DNA of 64,000 bases from Sepiola atlantica. Lineage: Eukaryota; Mollusca; Cephalopoda; Sepiida; Sepiolidae. The stretch spans positions 61,903,772 through 61,967,771 of the forward strand of contig OY744525.1 in NCBI GenBank assembly GCA_963556195.1, written 5' to 3'. The notes below the pieces were generated by a model that worked only from the letters and a program-made list of their open reading frames with translations, had not been told where the DNA came from and searched no databases. Position numbers and translations under genes: made by a program. Shown one piece after another: positions 20,355 to 31,196 of the stretch (the stretch's first letter is position 1; every line of letters starts with the position of its first letter).

Positions 20355-22500
20355 TTTTATATACTAAACAAGAAACTAGGTGTTGCCGGGGAGCAATAAA
20401 TGTAAGATAACAATATTACATTTGGTAAATGGTATATAGTAATCCAAAAATGCTCAATATCCTACATAGAGCAGGAGTATTAATGCAGCATTGTCCAGGA
20501 GAAAGAACTTCTGCACTTTTTTATAATGTTGTATACTATACAAGGAACTCGATGTTGCCCAGCGGTTATAAGAGTAATAATACAGTATTGTATTTGGTAA
20601 GTGTTATAAGTTAATCACATTACATTTGGTAAGTGTTATAAGTTAATCACATTATACTTGGTAAGTGGTATAAGTTAATCAATAGAGTAGGTATGCTTAA
20701 ACGCTGTGTTGCCCAGGACAAAGCACATGACTGCGTTTTCTCGGTGTTGCCCGGGAGTTATAATAGTAATATTACACTGTTACATTTGGTAAGTGGTATA
20801 AGCTCATCCAAAGTTCTGAATATCCTAGATAGAGCAATCCGACATTGGGCAGGTATTTGCAAACGCTGCGTTGCCCAGGAGCAACCACTTCACTATGTTT
20901 AAAGTGTTTGTTACAGTGTTGTATATTAGACAAGAAACTCGATGTTGCTCGGAAACAATAGAATATCAATACCGTATTACATTTGGTAAGTGGTATATGT
21001 TAATCCAAAAGTGCTAAATATCATACATTGAGGAGGGGTGTTTAAATGCTGGGTTACTTTGGAGAAAACACTTCATCGTCTTTTTTATATTGTTTTATAC
21101 AATAAAATGTACTCTGTGCTGTCCAGGAGCCATGATAGTAAAAATACAGTATTACATTTGGTAAGTTGTATATCTTATGACAAAAGTGCGCAATGCCCGA
21201 GACAGAGAAGGGCGAAAGAGATTACATTGTGGTTATTTTTATACTCTTGTAAACAAATACTCGGCATTGCCCTAGATCCATAATATTAATAATAATAATA
21301 ATACAATATTACATTTGGTAACTGGTGTAAGTCGTAAATTTGTGCGTGTGTATGTATGTGTGTGTGTCTAAAAGTCAGAAACTACATAAGATACACGCTC
21401 AAAAACTAAAAAAAATACGCTCTTACTATTTAAAAAAATTCATTTTCTTTCATTCGTTTTTTTTTATTCATTTGAGTTGTATATGTTAATCCAAAAGTGC
21501 TTAATATTTGAGATAGAGTTGGTGTATTTAAACTACGCGTTTCCCGGGAGAAAGAAATTCACTGTGTTTTGTTATACTGGTATATACACGAAAATGTACT
21601 CGGCGTTGCCCGGGAGAAATAATAGTAACAATACAGTATTACATTTGGTAAGCGGTATATTTTTGGGCAAAAGTTCTCAATACTCTAGATAGAGCAGGTA
21701 TGTTTTCATGGCACGTTGCCCAGGAGAAAGAACTTCACTGTGTTTTTTTAATTGTTGTATAGAAAAAAAAGGTACTCGACATTTCCTGAGAGCCTTTATA
21801 ATAATATTGCAGTATTACATTTGGTATGTTTATACAACGTGCTCAATATCTTCGACGGAGCAGGTGTGTTTAAACGCTGTGTTGTCCAGGAACAATAACT
21901 GCACTGTGTTTAAAGTGTTTTGTTACAGTGTTGCATACTAGACAAGAAACTCGATGTTGTCCTGGAACAATGAAATATGAATACAGTATTACACTTTGTA
22001 AGTGGCATATGTTACTCCAAAAGTGTTTAATATCCTACATAGAGCAGGTATGCTTAAACGCCACATTGTCTGGGAGAAAGCATTTAACCGTCTTTTTTTA
22101 TACTGATGTATACAAGAAAATGGTAAGCGGTATAATTTAATCCAAAATGCTATCTGTTATGTTATATATATATTGTATAACAGACAAGAAACTCGATGTT
22201 GTCCGGGAGTAATAAATGTAAGATTACACTATTGCATTTGGTAAGTGGTGCTCAATACACTAGATAGAGCAAGTGTGTTTAAACGCAGCATTGCCCAAGA
22301 GCAATGTGTTTTCTTATAGTGTTGTGTACTAGACAATAAACTATGTGTTGCACCGATGCATAAATTAATACAGTAGTACACTTGATCAGCCGTATATACT
22401 GAATTCGATAGTGCTCAATATCCTAGATAGAGCAGATGTATGTAATTATCAAATAGGATACTTGGATTGTGGTAGATGCTGAATCCGAATGTGCTCAATA
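20355..22500 (-). repeat. Degenerate tandem array of units carrying Helitron-like 3' ends
   Basis: About ten irregular units (mostly ~170-240 bp) repeat, on the plus strand: CTAGACAAGAAACTCGATGT then TGCCCGGGAG; AATACAGTATTACATTTGGT then AAGTGGTATA; CAAAAGTGCTCAATATCCTA then GATAGAGCAGG; and GTTTAAACGCTGTGTTGCCC. On the minus strand each junction reads CCCGGGCAAC-ATCGAG, then TTTCTTGTCTAG, a hairpin plus CTAG end typical of Helitron 3' termini. Open frames through the array are short and follow the repeat, so no gene is inferred. The array resumes after the LTR at 23665-24110. Confidence 0.6.
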
Positions 22501-22532
22501 CTATAAATAGATCAGGTGTCTGTTATAATACT

Positions 22533-23659
22533 ATGAACCCCACTCCGTGCCGATCGTCGTGGCAATAAAAACAATATAGATTCAAATTCCTCTAGGCCGG
22601 ATTGGCGACGATAATGATGTCGCCGATCTGGTTGTCTCATCCAGCTACAAACACACTCCCATGTTGAAACTGTTTATATCAGCGAGCGATCACTGGGCGA
22701 ATAGCAACCGGTTGGCTCTGTGGGGGCGAAAGATCATTCAAAGCAGAACAAAAAGAAAATACCAATGTTCAACAACTCGGTCGGGTTTTTTTTTTATAGA
22801 AGAGTAATTATTAATAAAAGAAATGATTTTACATTGGTAAATGTCTATCGTGCTCGTAAATGTCTTTAGCAAAGGTTATTATTTTTCTCTAAGTTATTTC
22901 TGTGTGTGCGAATTCCTTACACAAGTCGTTGTTTAAGTCACCACTTAATGGGCGAAGGCAGTTGCTAGAATTTTGTCCAGTTTGTTTTCTTCGACGCACG
23001 CCACCTCGGCACGTGCCAGGCGTCCGACTAACTCTAACTGCCGTCAATCCAACGCACACTGCTCATGCATGAAAAAAACATTCTTTTATTGAAGATGTCT
23101 ATGGTCTTACACACCCCTTCTCCGCCATCTTACTTTTTGCGTGTCTTCCTCTCTCAAGGAGGGTGGGGATGGGCGCCTTACTCCCACCCTCCTTAAAATA
23201 AATGGAATTTTCTTTCTAGCCTATCGTTATCGCCAAAAACAAATGCTTTCTCATTCTGTCACACAGCTGGGGCACTCTGTGCCCGACTTGTAATTAACGA
23301 TGACAGGCCCAAATAAATCTGTCAAGTGGACTCATCTTCAAGACAACCGTCACAGGATAATATCGCTTTGATATTTTAGAATTAAATTTGTGATATGGAA
23401 TTCTCTAATCTCTACCTCCCATCTGACAACTGTTTCCTCGCCTCTGGTGGTAATTGATTTTGACTATCTTACACAATTCTGCGAGACTAGCTGGCGTCTC
23501 GTTTGAATAAGTTTGTTTCTACGTCAAATATATACTAGTTTTATATCTCCACTTCGTCTCGACGCAGCGCCCTCAGTCGGCGTAGCATCACCACCAAGAT
23601 GCATACTAGCACGTCACCAGGGTACTCGATCCCCATTGGGCCCCGGATACTTTGTCACA
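22533..23659 (-). mobile_element. Probable solo LTR (1127 bp) with 5-bp target duplication
   Basis: An island of less AT-rich sequence interrupts the array within its AATACAGTATTACA block. It is flanked by ATACT at 22528-22532 and 23660-23664. On the minus strand the element begins TGTGACAAAGTATCCGGGGC and ends GGGGTTCAT. The TG start, the length and the 5-bp duplication fit a solo LTR of a Gypsy-type retrotransposon, left by LTR-LTR recombination. The 3' end is not a canonical CA. There is no coding sequence and no second LTR in the window. The superfamily is inferred from form only. Confidence 0.55.
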
Positions 23660-23664
23660 ATACT

Positions 23665-24110
23665 GTATTACACTGTTAAGTGGTATATGTTAAATCAAAT
23701 AATGCTCAATATGTTAGATAGAGAAAATGTGTGTAAGAATACATTACTAAACTTGGTCAGTGGTATATGCTGAATTGAAATTGATCAATTTCCTTTTCAG
23801 AGCTGGTGTGTATGATAATACAGTGTCACATTTTGTAAGTGTTACATGCTGAATCCGTATGTGCTCAATACTCTAGATAGAGCAGGTGCGTGTAAAAATA
23901 CGGTAGTACATTTCCTATGTTGCATATACTTGATATTCAGCGTTGCCCAGGAATACACTAAAATAAATATAGGTTTCATTATATTATTAAGAGGGAGGGG
24001 AGAAGATAAACAGCTCGGCATTGCCCTGGAATACATTAAAACAAATAGACACTTCATTATAGTTTTAAGGTAGGGGAGACAGAAACTTAGTGTTGCCCGG
24101 GAGCAATTAA
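23665..24110 (-). repeat. Helitron-end array, continued
   Basis: The same landmarks resume right after the LTR: ACTGTATTACA, AAGTGGTATATG, CTCAATATGTTAGATAGAG, then three copies of a GTTGCCC(A/G)GGA block (about 23943, 24022 and 24093), the last reading GTGTTGCCCGGGAGCAATTA. Confidence 0.6.
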
Positions 24111-24782
24111 TTTAAAACTGGAAGCTCCGGTAAATGACTTACATTATTATTATTTTCAATACATTAAAAAAAAGAGAAAGGAATGGGCTGGGCAGAGGAG
24201 ATAGAGGGGTCTGGGAGAGGAAGGGTGAAGGAGGAAGATAGAAAGACGAATAGAGAGAGGTAGAAAGATAAAGTTTTAATAGAAATATGTTACACACTTT
24301 TTGTTTTAGCCTTTCTCTCTCACATAACCCAACTTTTAGCCACCAACCATTCTCCAGACTTACTTTAGATTAACAAAAAATTAAAGAAGAAAGAAAAAAC
24401 ATACATGGTTTATATCGGAAAACGAATTGAAAACTTTAACATTGAGCATGCAGCACTTAGAGACAAAGTTTGTGAGTTCGAATCTTGGCCAGGTTGTATT
24501 TACGTTTTAGTCTGATTTTCTTCAAAATTGAACATAATCATTTCAAATTACAATACTAAGTCGATAGTTTAGTTCAACGTTTGTGTTTATTCTATGCTCT
24601 ATATTACTTACATGTATTTCTATGTATTTATAGGATTTAAATTTCAAAATTTCGTAAGATAGATTTTAGAATAATATTTTGGTAAAAAAAAAAAAAAAAA
24701 AAACGACATAGTTTTAAAAAAAAAAGTGATCAAAAAGTTAAAGTAAAAATACTCCCGGGCAACGCCGGATAGGGACAGCTAG
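24111..24782 (+). mobile_element. Helitron-like 3' end facing the array
   Basis: CTCCCGGGCAACGCCGG at 24753 followed by ATAGGGACAGCTAG at 24769-24782 is a textbook Helitron 3' end, on the opposite strand to the array units. Upstream lies AT-rich sequence with a purine-rich patch (24170-24270) and, at 24447-24500, a B-box-like GAGTTCGAATCTTGG. The 5' limit is unknown, so the start given is only where the array stops. Confidence 0.55.
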
Positions 24783-25454
24783 TTAATAATCTTACTAATA
24801 AATAAAATAAATATAGAAAAGCTGAGCTAGATGTATTTATGAAGGAACATAAAAGCTGAATCAGTACATAAACACTTCCTCTTCATTCGCTTGTCTATTA
24901 AAGACATCCATTTATAGGCAGCTTCCGGGAGAATAGATTTTTCCAAAAATATCACAGCGAAAGAGAAAGGAACGGTTAAAATTCCGATGTAACGGAATTG
25001 ACAACGAATCTATTTAGGAAGTAATTAAGTTCAATTTTCGCTTCACTTTCAGCAACATTTTCTATTTGAAATTCTTCCCTGTTCCCTCCACCTCTTTTGA
25101 TTTATTTCTTTAAATAAGCATAATTATTTATTGCAATTAAATATTACAATTAGGCATTGTAGCCATGAGGTTTGTCTATCTTTGTCTTAATTCAACGTAT
25201 TCATGACCCATTCATAGTAACAATACCTTCTAACATCACCTTTCATCCATCACGTTCATAATATCCAATTACCATAATACCGTAGTTACTCTATAGATTA
25301 TCTAACTAAAGATATCCCCAAATGATGCGTGATTTTAATTATACAATTGCAACGAGGAATGGAAATACAAAATATAGCCAATTACCAAAATCTTAGCAAA
25401 ATACAAATGGCGGCAGGTTAGTAAGAATATCTCTAACTGCAGACCACCCACTTT
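24783..25454. other. No recognisable gene
   Basis: AT-rich unique sequence. Confidence 0.3.
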
Positions 25455-25862
25455 CTTTTAACTGAGTCACCACTTATCAAAGCCAAAAGCCACTCAAGGA
25501 TTAGGATTAATGCGATGGATTATTCCACCAAAAATGTTCTTTGATTTTGTTCAAGATCCATACAATATTATTTAAGTAGACGAAAATGTGTAAAAAAATT
25601 GCATCACACTATTGAAGTATTCAGAGTGAACTTTTTTTTTAGTAATTTATCACCACTTATCAAGGCCAAAAGACACTCGAGGATAAAGGTTAATGAGATG
25701 GGTGGATAGTCAGTCAAATGATGATTAATATTACGAGAGGATTTAAAATAATGAATGGAAGGAACAAAATTTGATGACTCATGAGGAAGGTTTATGATAA
25801 GTATATGTTGACATTGGATTTGAAAACGGTCATGTTGTAGTCTGTAGGTAAGTAATCCCATG
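25455..25862 (-). mobile_element. LINE family 2, last codons and 3' UTR (minus half of an inverted pair)
   Basis: On the minus strand, 25862-25790 encodes a decayed form of the family-2 C-terminus (NTLPWDYLPTDYNMTVFKSN, then VNIYLS and a stop), matching NTLSWDCFSADCNMVDFKSN at 57.6 kb. The 3' UTR follows (CCCATCTCATTAACCTTTAT, then CTTTTGGCCTTGATAAGTGG). A further copy of the UTR block lies at 25455-25530. Starting from the centre, the sequence is mirrored on the plus strand to 26230. Confidence 0.65.
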
Positions 25863-26230
25863 GTAATGTGTTCTACGGAATGGAAGTTCTTGGACAGAAA
25901 CTTAGTTCATAGAAATTTTTCCTGGCTCAAGGCACATAGGGGTGGGGGAGAAAGCAATGTTCTTTTCAGTTCTCATTACAAGTCATCAAACATTGTTAAT
26001 TTCATTCATCATTTTCAATCCTCTCATAATATTCTTCATCATTTAACCGACAATCTATCCATCTCATTAACCCTTATTCTCGAGTGGCTTTTGACCTTGA
26101 TAAGTGGTGATACTTTAATAGCGTGAGATGCAATTTATTTTAGACATTTTTGTCCTTTTCTTAAATAATATTGCATAGATTTTGAACAAAACCCAAGCAC
26201 ATCTTTGGTGGAATCTTTCACACGTGAGCA
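25863..26230 (+). mobile_element. LINE family 2, 3' UTR (plus half of an inverted pair)
   Basis: From about 25970 the plus strand repeats the complement of 25523-25782: AGTCATCAAA, AATCCTCTCATAATATT, CCATCTCATTAACCCTTATT, then TTTGACCTTGATAAGTGGTG. The pair forms a ~255-bp inverted repeat around a ~190-bp centre. The LINE coding remnant in the minus half shows that the foldback arose from two LINE 3' ends, not from a DNA transposon. Confidence 0.65.
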
Positions 26231-26324
26231 TAATTTAGTGTGGAGTCAAATATATATTTTCTGAGATGTGTGATTTTCCTAATAGATACCAGATACCATC
26301 ACAAACTATAAACACGGCTAGGTT

Positions 26325-26930
26325 GTCGGGAAGTTTTGTTACCTTGGTGATACCATTCGAGCACAGGGTGGAGCAGGTGTCAGTGTAATTGCAAGAGTTA
26401 AGAGTGGATAGAGTAAGAAGGAAATTCTGCCATTACTACCCAGCAGAGCGTTACTACTGTCGACCAAGGGAAGAGTCTATCAGACATGTCTACGCAATGT
26501 GATGAGGTATGGAAGTGAAACCTAGCCAGTGAGGGGTGAGGACATGCGTTGCATGAGGAGAAATGATATGAGAATGATACGATGGATGTGTAAAGACATG
26601 TTTAGTTCTGATGACCTCAGAGGAAGATTAAAACTGGGCAGTATAGGGAGATGTGTGCAGAAGAGTAGACTTCGATGGTATGGCCATGTTCAAAGAATGG
26701 ATGAAAGTTCTTGGGTTAGGAGATGTAGAACAGTTGAGATAGCAGGTTCAGTTCAGAGGGGAAGACCAAGGAAAACATGACAGGAAGTGATAAGAACGGA
26801 TTCGGAAAAATGAGTGATAAATAAAGACCTGGCTAGAGATAGGTTAGTTGGGAAGTCAATTTCTTAAAGCTGTCCAACATATGCCAGTATGTAAAATGAA
26901 TGTCAAAATCGAAGATGATGACTAGGTCGA
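26325..26930 (+). pseudogene. LINE family 3 (APE-type ORF2): C-terminal RT and tail domain, stop-broken
   Basis: A frame from about 26337 reads CYLGDTIRAQGGAGVSVIAR, then SRALLLSTKGRVYQTCLRN, RYGSET, then (26529-26780) MRRNDMRMIRWMCKDM, RLRWYGHVQRMD and GRPRKT. The CYLGD, KGRVY, YGSET, RWMC, LRWYGHVxRMD, GRPRKTW series is the conserved C-terminal end of ORF2 in a large animal LINE group with apurinic endonuclease. In-frame stops (in GSET*P and KT*QE) show decay. The tail after 26800 contains KDL-RDR-like coding and ends in GATGATGAC, a typical simple-repeat end. Confidence 0.8.
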
Positions 26931-27216
26931 GCTGAAATCAAATCGAATCTAGTATGGTCATTTGGGCACAATAAATAATGGAACAGATGGCCTAAACAAT
27001 CTCTGTAACAGGACGCCAGTCTGTCGTCAGTTATACTTTCAGCAATTTATTCATACACATGTATGGTGTATTTGCTTACAGCATTTAGCATTCTCAAATG
27101 GTCACCCATCTAAGTACTGATACAGCTCAATGTGGCTTAACTTTATTCATCTGATGGAAACTGGTGTGTCAACTTGATTTGCCACTGAAGAATTAGAATA
27201 TTTGATATTCTATGTC

Positions 27217-27363
27217 AGCAAGTTTAGCAACGCGTGGGTAGAGAAATTAAATCAATTCTCAACACATTTAGGGGCTGCTAGAATTTTAACAGGATTACCC
27301 TGGGCTGATCGAAAAATCAGGATTGTAGATAAAAATTATAACCTAGAGGGTTATGAGATGTAG
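27217..27363 (+). pseudogene. Short LINE-like C-terminal remnant
   Basis: A 48-codon open stretch reads SNAWVEKLNQFSTHLGAARI, then LTGLPWADRKIR. The pattern W-x-x-x-L-x-x-x-x-x-x-x-A-x-R-(I/L)-(L/V)-x-G-(L/I) occurs in the region after the RT domain in several LINE clades. It is too short to assign a clade, and it may be a chance match. Confidence 0.35.
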
Positions 27364-28430
27364 ATCAGGGATGCGGGTTGACGTCGCGTTTGCAATACGA
27401 CTGTGATTGATGTGATAATTTCAAAGTTCAGACGAAAATGAAAATATAAACATTATTGTTTCCATTTTGAGGTATGCCGAGTTGAGGAATTTTTTAAACA
27501 CAATTGTCAGAATTGCGTCATCAATCTAGAAAGGATCGGAGAAAACAAGAGAGCAAGACTTGAAGTCGAAGTGAGCGGATGTTCCACCTTTTGCTCTCTT
27601 CAGTGGGGCTGGGAAGCTGAATGTCTACATTCTACTACAATAAAGTGTAATCGATTAAAAACCTTTCTTGCTTTCGATTTTTCATTTTTGCCGTAACACC
27701 ATTCGCATTTTGAGGAGCAGCAAAATAATTGCTGCATATTCGTTGACAAGCAGGTTAAAAGGTGGACAAAGATTTATTTATTAATAGCTTGCCTGCAACA
27801 AACAATAAAGACATAAAAGAGACAGGTAAGACGTAAGATTACATACAGAATACATTATACCTATACCCAAAAGATCACACAAATTATTTATTTATGTAAA
27901 AAGGTAATGCAGTCGTTTCTGTTAGCGGTGCTATTGTTGTATTTCTGCTCTGCTTAAAAGAATGACGACAACAATGATGCACAAAAAAAACGATACCTTT
28001 ACATATAATTATATATCTTTAATGTCGGTGGCAGTGAGAAAACTGGGTGCTTTTCTCGGGCCCAATCGCCAGTTGACTGACTATCTCAATTTCGGGTTGA
28101 TATTAAATAATTTGTGACACCCACACATCCACCTGAAAACGCCCATTGTGAGAGTTCACCTTCACTCTCAATGTAGCCATGCTCCTACAGCATTTATTTA
28201 ACAATGGGATACTTCCGTCTGCAGCTAATCTTTGCAGGTGGTTTCAATCAAAAATTATTTTATTTTCAGCAATCAATCATGTTTTCTTCCGGCCAGGTGC
28301 GTGTCAAGCACACTTATTCCTGCCAGATGGCCTTTTCGGTAGACTCGGCCTGGATATTCAACACAATCTTTAGTGTTTCTAGCGAGCAAATGAGAATGAA
28401 AACTCATCTTAATTCTTGACAACATGTACC
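27364..28430. other. No recognised gene; one unassigned 71-codon open frame
   Basis: The open frame at 28204-28419 (plus) begins MGYFRLQLIFAGGFNQK and contains VRVKHTYSCQMAFSVDSAWI. I do not recognise it and see no splice-site pair or homologous second copy. The rest is unique AT-rich DNA. Confidence 0.25.
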
Positions 28431-28487
28431 ACGAGAGTTACCAACCAAAATCTTGTGTTCACACGAGTTAGGGGTCTAAGTCTTTTT

Positions 28488-28548
28488 TTCCTCGCAAGGG
28501 AGATAACTGGTCTGGAAACCAATTCCTCCAAGGGAGATAACTCTGGTC
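28488..28548 (+). repeat. Two copies of AAGGGAGATAACT
   Basis: GCAAGGGAGATAACTGG (28495) and CCAAGGGAGATAACTCTGG (28529) lie about 34 bp apart, with TCTGGAAACCAATTCCTCC between. I recall this motif as a frequent small repeat in mollusc genomes; that memory is the main basis for the taxonomic suggestion. Confidence 0.55.
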
Positions 28549-28599
28549 CCGAGAGCACTAGTACTTTTAGGAGAGATATGAATTCACGTCCCCCTAACT

Positions 28600-29100
28600 A
28601 TGAGTAAAATAGAAAACTTGTGTCTAATTAATTGTATACAATTAATCGTATACAATAGGTATTTTGCTTTAGGGTTAAATAAAATTGATATGCCGTAAAA
28701 CGGAGAAACCGCAGCTTATTTTATTGACCCTTGTATCATAAATCGCTCTCTCCCTCACTGTCCCCCTTATATTCAGTCGCTTTGTTCTGTGTGTTGGGAT
28801 CAAGGAATTAAACCCCGACTAAAAATAGCATTTATTCATGTAAAGAATTAAAACTGTGGAAAATAAAAAGCATCTAATATTTATTTATTTATTTATTTAA
28901 TATTATTAAAGTTCACTTTAAATCAGAACTGTCAACATCTATTTTCGCAACTTCACTCTCCACCCCCCCCCCCCCCAGCAAAAAGAAGCACCGCCATCTT
29001 TTATTGTGATTGTTCTTGCTTCTTCTTAACAAAATACATATTTCTGTCTCACATTTCATGAATTTGCATTTTCGGGAGAACGAAAACGGTGGAACTGTTA
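28600..29100. other. No recognisable gene
   Basis: AT-rich, with (ATTT)n at 28876-28897 and a C run at 28964-28977. Confidence 0.3.
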
Positions 29101-29104
29101 TTGA

Positions 29105-29640
29105 CAACAGAGCTCTTCACGTCTTTCTTTTTTTTAAACTTATTTTCTTCTTTCTGCCTTTACCCACCCCGTGTACTCTTTATGTCCTCCTTTTCGTTCA
29201 TTCACTCTTTCTTTCTATTTTTCTAACATTTATTCACTCTTATTTCCACTTTACCGAACGTTCTTTCGTTCTTTTTATTTTTCTCTTTCTTTCTTTCTTT
29301 CACTCACTCTTTCTATTTTTCTTTCAGACGTTATTTTCTTCATTCGTTCTATTTTTCTCTTTTTGGTATTCTTTCGTTCATTCACTTTTTCTTTCCAATT
29401 TCCTCTCTTTTTGCCGTTCTTTCTTTCACCTTCTATATCTCTTTTCTATTTTTTTCCTTTCTCTCTCGCTCCCTTTCTTTATCTTTTCCCTTTCTCTCTG
29501 CGTTTGTCTTTTCCCGTTTCTTTCTTGATCTTCTTATCGCTATTTCTATTTCTTCCTTTCTTTTTTTTCTTGATTCTCTCATCTTCCTTTCTTTCTCGTT
29601 ATTTCATTATTTCTCTCTCTCTCTCTCTCTCTCTTGTAGC
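29105..29640 (+). repeat. Polypyrimidine (TTTC/TCTT-rich) tract
   Basis: More than 500 bp of T/C-biased sequence with degenerate (TTTC)n and a terminal (TC)n (29612-29634). Its bias opens two long frames of 165-172 codons, rich in F, L and S. Compositional bias explains them; they are not genes. Confidence 0.85.
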
Positions 29641-29715
29641 TGCCTTTATCTCTTCCTCGTCTCTCTGACAGCCTTTCACGCTGCTGGTAATATTTGCGAA
29701 AGCGGTGATGGTGTA

Positions 29716-29884
29716 ACCCTATTTACCGCTTCCCTACAAGGGATGGATGCTTCAGTCGGGATATCCATCCTCCATTAAAAAAAGGACACTGAATCGGACA
29801 AAAATAAAAATTGCCCCAGGCGGGGAGATCTCTCCTCCTCTGACCTAGGACAACAGATACTACACTCTGATCATGGCTAAACAG
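29716..29884 (-). mobile_element. U2-snRNA-headed SINE, short form, diverged
   Basis: The minus-strand head GTTTAGCCATGATCAGAG runs on into TGTAGTATCTGTTG, then the short-form body (GAGGAGAGATCTCCCC, GGGGCAATTTTTATTTTTG). Its tail is near CCCTATTTACC. It is more diverged than the 50.2 and 43.5 kb copies. Confidence 0.65.
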
Positions 29885-30171
29885 TAATACTCCCAACACA
29901 TCTTTGACAGCCCTCTAACCGAAATAAAAAATCTCTACTCGTTCACACAATAAGTAGATATACTCGCTTCACTTTAAAAATAAAATGACGTAAGGAGTAC
30001 TGGAACTTGAATTTAGCATGTCGTGTTCGATTCCTGAGAACAGTATAGACTCCCCATCAGCTATGGGTGAAATAGTGTTGTATAAGACATTCGGTGGTTA
30101 AATGTGGCAAGTGTTTTCACGGCGAGAATCGAACACCGATCGCTGGATTACATAGAATCGTGAACTTACCT
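29885..30171. other. No gene; two opposed B-box-like motifs
   Basis: GTGTTCGATTCCTGAG (plus, about 30029) and, on the minus strand, GGTGTTCGATTCTCGCC (about 30122-30138) both look like tRNA T arms. A full tRNA cannot be drawn around either, so I call no gene. Confidence 0.3.
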
Positions 30172-30957
30172 ATACACTAGTGGAATTTGTCCCTATAGTA
30201 AGAGAAAGATTACAGCGCTTATGTTTTCCTTCAATTTACACCCACACTACCAGTTACCATGACAACTTTATTGAATAAATAAAAGTAATGTTTTAGACTA
30301 AGTGGAAACCGTTATTTCCCCTACCAGAGAGCTCAATGAGTATAGAAAAGATTATGCTTTAAAAATCAATAAAATGATAATCATTTACAAAAGGTATTTT
30401 ATAGAATGCTCTAAATTTAAAAAATATATATAACTGAGCTATAGTGTAGCTAGTCCGATAGTATTTGTATACGAAGCTTAAATTTTCGTTGTTGTACGAT
30501 GTTTTCGATTCCATGCTAGCTGTACCGAAATACACCATTCTGTTGTTAGCATTATCTTCTTTGACTATAGCTTTGTTTACAGTGATACACTTACAATCTA
30601 AATGGCAGTTATTTTTATCTATACCGTTACAATCTATACTGTTTGTGTTATAAGTTCCCGGTAATATTTTAATGTTGTGTCACTGTATTACTTCGGCTGT
30701 ATTTAGGCGTGCAGCAATAACTTACTTTAACATTATTTTTGCTAAAGAGCTTGTGCAGTAGGTTGCATTAACGAAATATTTATTTAGCTTTTGGAAGATA
30801 TTACAAATGTTTGTTTTTACAGATGAATTATATGGTGGGTTAAACCAAATGACGTTTTCACTTTTGTATCGTCTCCCTTTCTGCATATTTTGGTTATTCA
30901 TTTTATAGAGAATTTTTGTTCTGTTGAAAATGTCTCCGTTTCTGAAATTTGTAGTTA
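30172..30957 (-). pseudogene. Penelope-like element: C-terminal region with degenerate GIY-YIG endonuclease
   Basis: On the minus strand, from 30957, the frame reads GDIFNRTKILYKMN, then VIWFNPPYNSSVKTNI and FQKLNKYF, then, past stops and shifts, NNCHLDCKCITVNKAIVKED, then MVYFGTASMESKTSYNNENL, YRTSYTI and, after further breaks, CNLSLTIGTNS. The series I(I/V)WFNPPYSxxVxTN, CxLxxKC, (V/I)Y-(Y/F)-(I/F)G-x-(S/T), YNNHxxSF and CNLCL is what I recall for invertebrate Penelope-like ORFs between the RT and the end. The YIG triplet is altered to YFG here. It has many stops and no RT palm. It differs from the copy at 4 kb, so at least two PLE lineages are present. Confidence 0.6.
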
Positions 30958-31196
30958 ATCCATAGATGTATACATATTTTAGTAATAATTAGAGGGTTAA
31001 AATAATAACGTCAAAATAATTCGAATAAGAACTAACTTATAACAAAAGCAACATTTTACGATTTCCCCGTACGGACATGAAACCCGATGTAAGATTAGAT
31101 CTGTGAGGTGAATTTTAGGAATTCATATACTAGAAAATAAAACTTATTAGAGCCCCGGAAGATATTTTGAGGATGTATAAACTGTCAGAATACTCG

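Noticed and set aside
29010..29668. Two open frames of 165-172 codons rich in F, L and S
   Set aside because: They fall in a T/C-biased tract where stop codons are rare; no domain or membrane-protein pattern beyond the composition.
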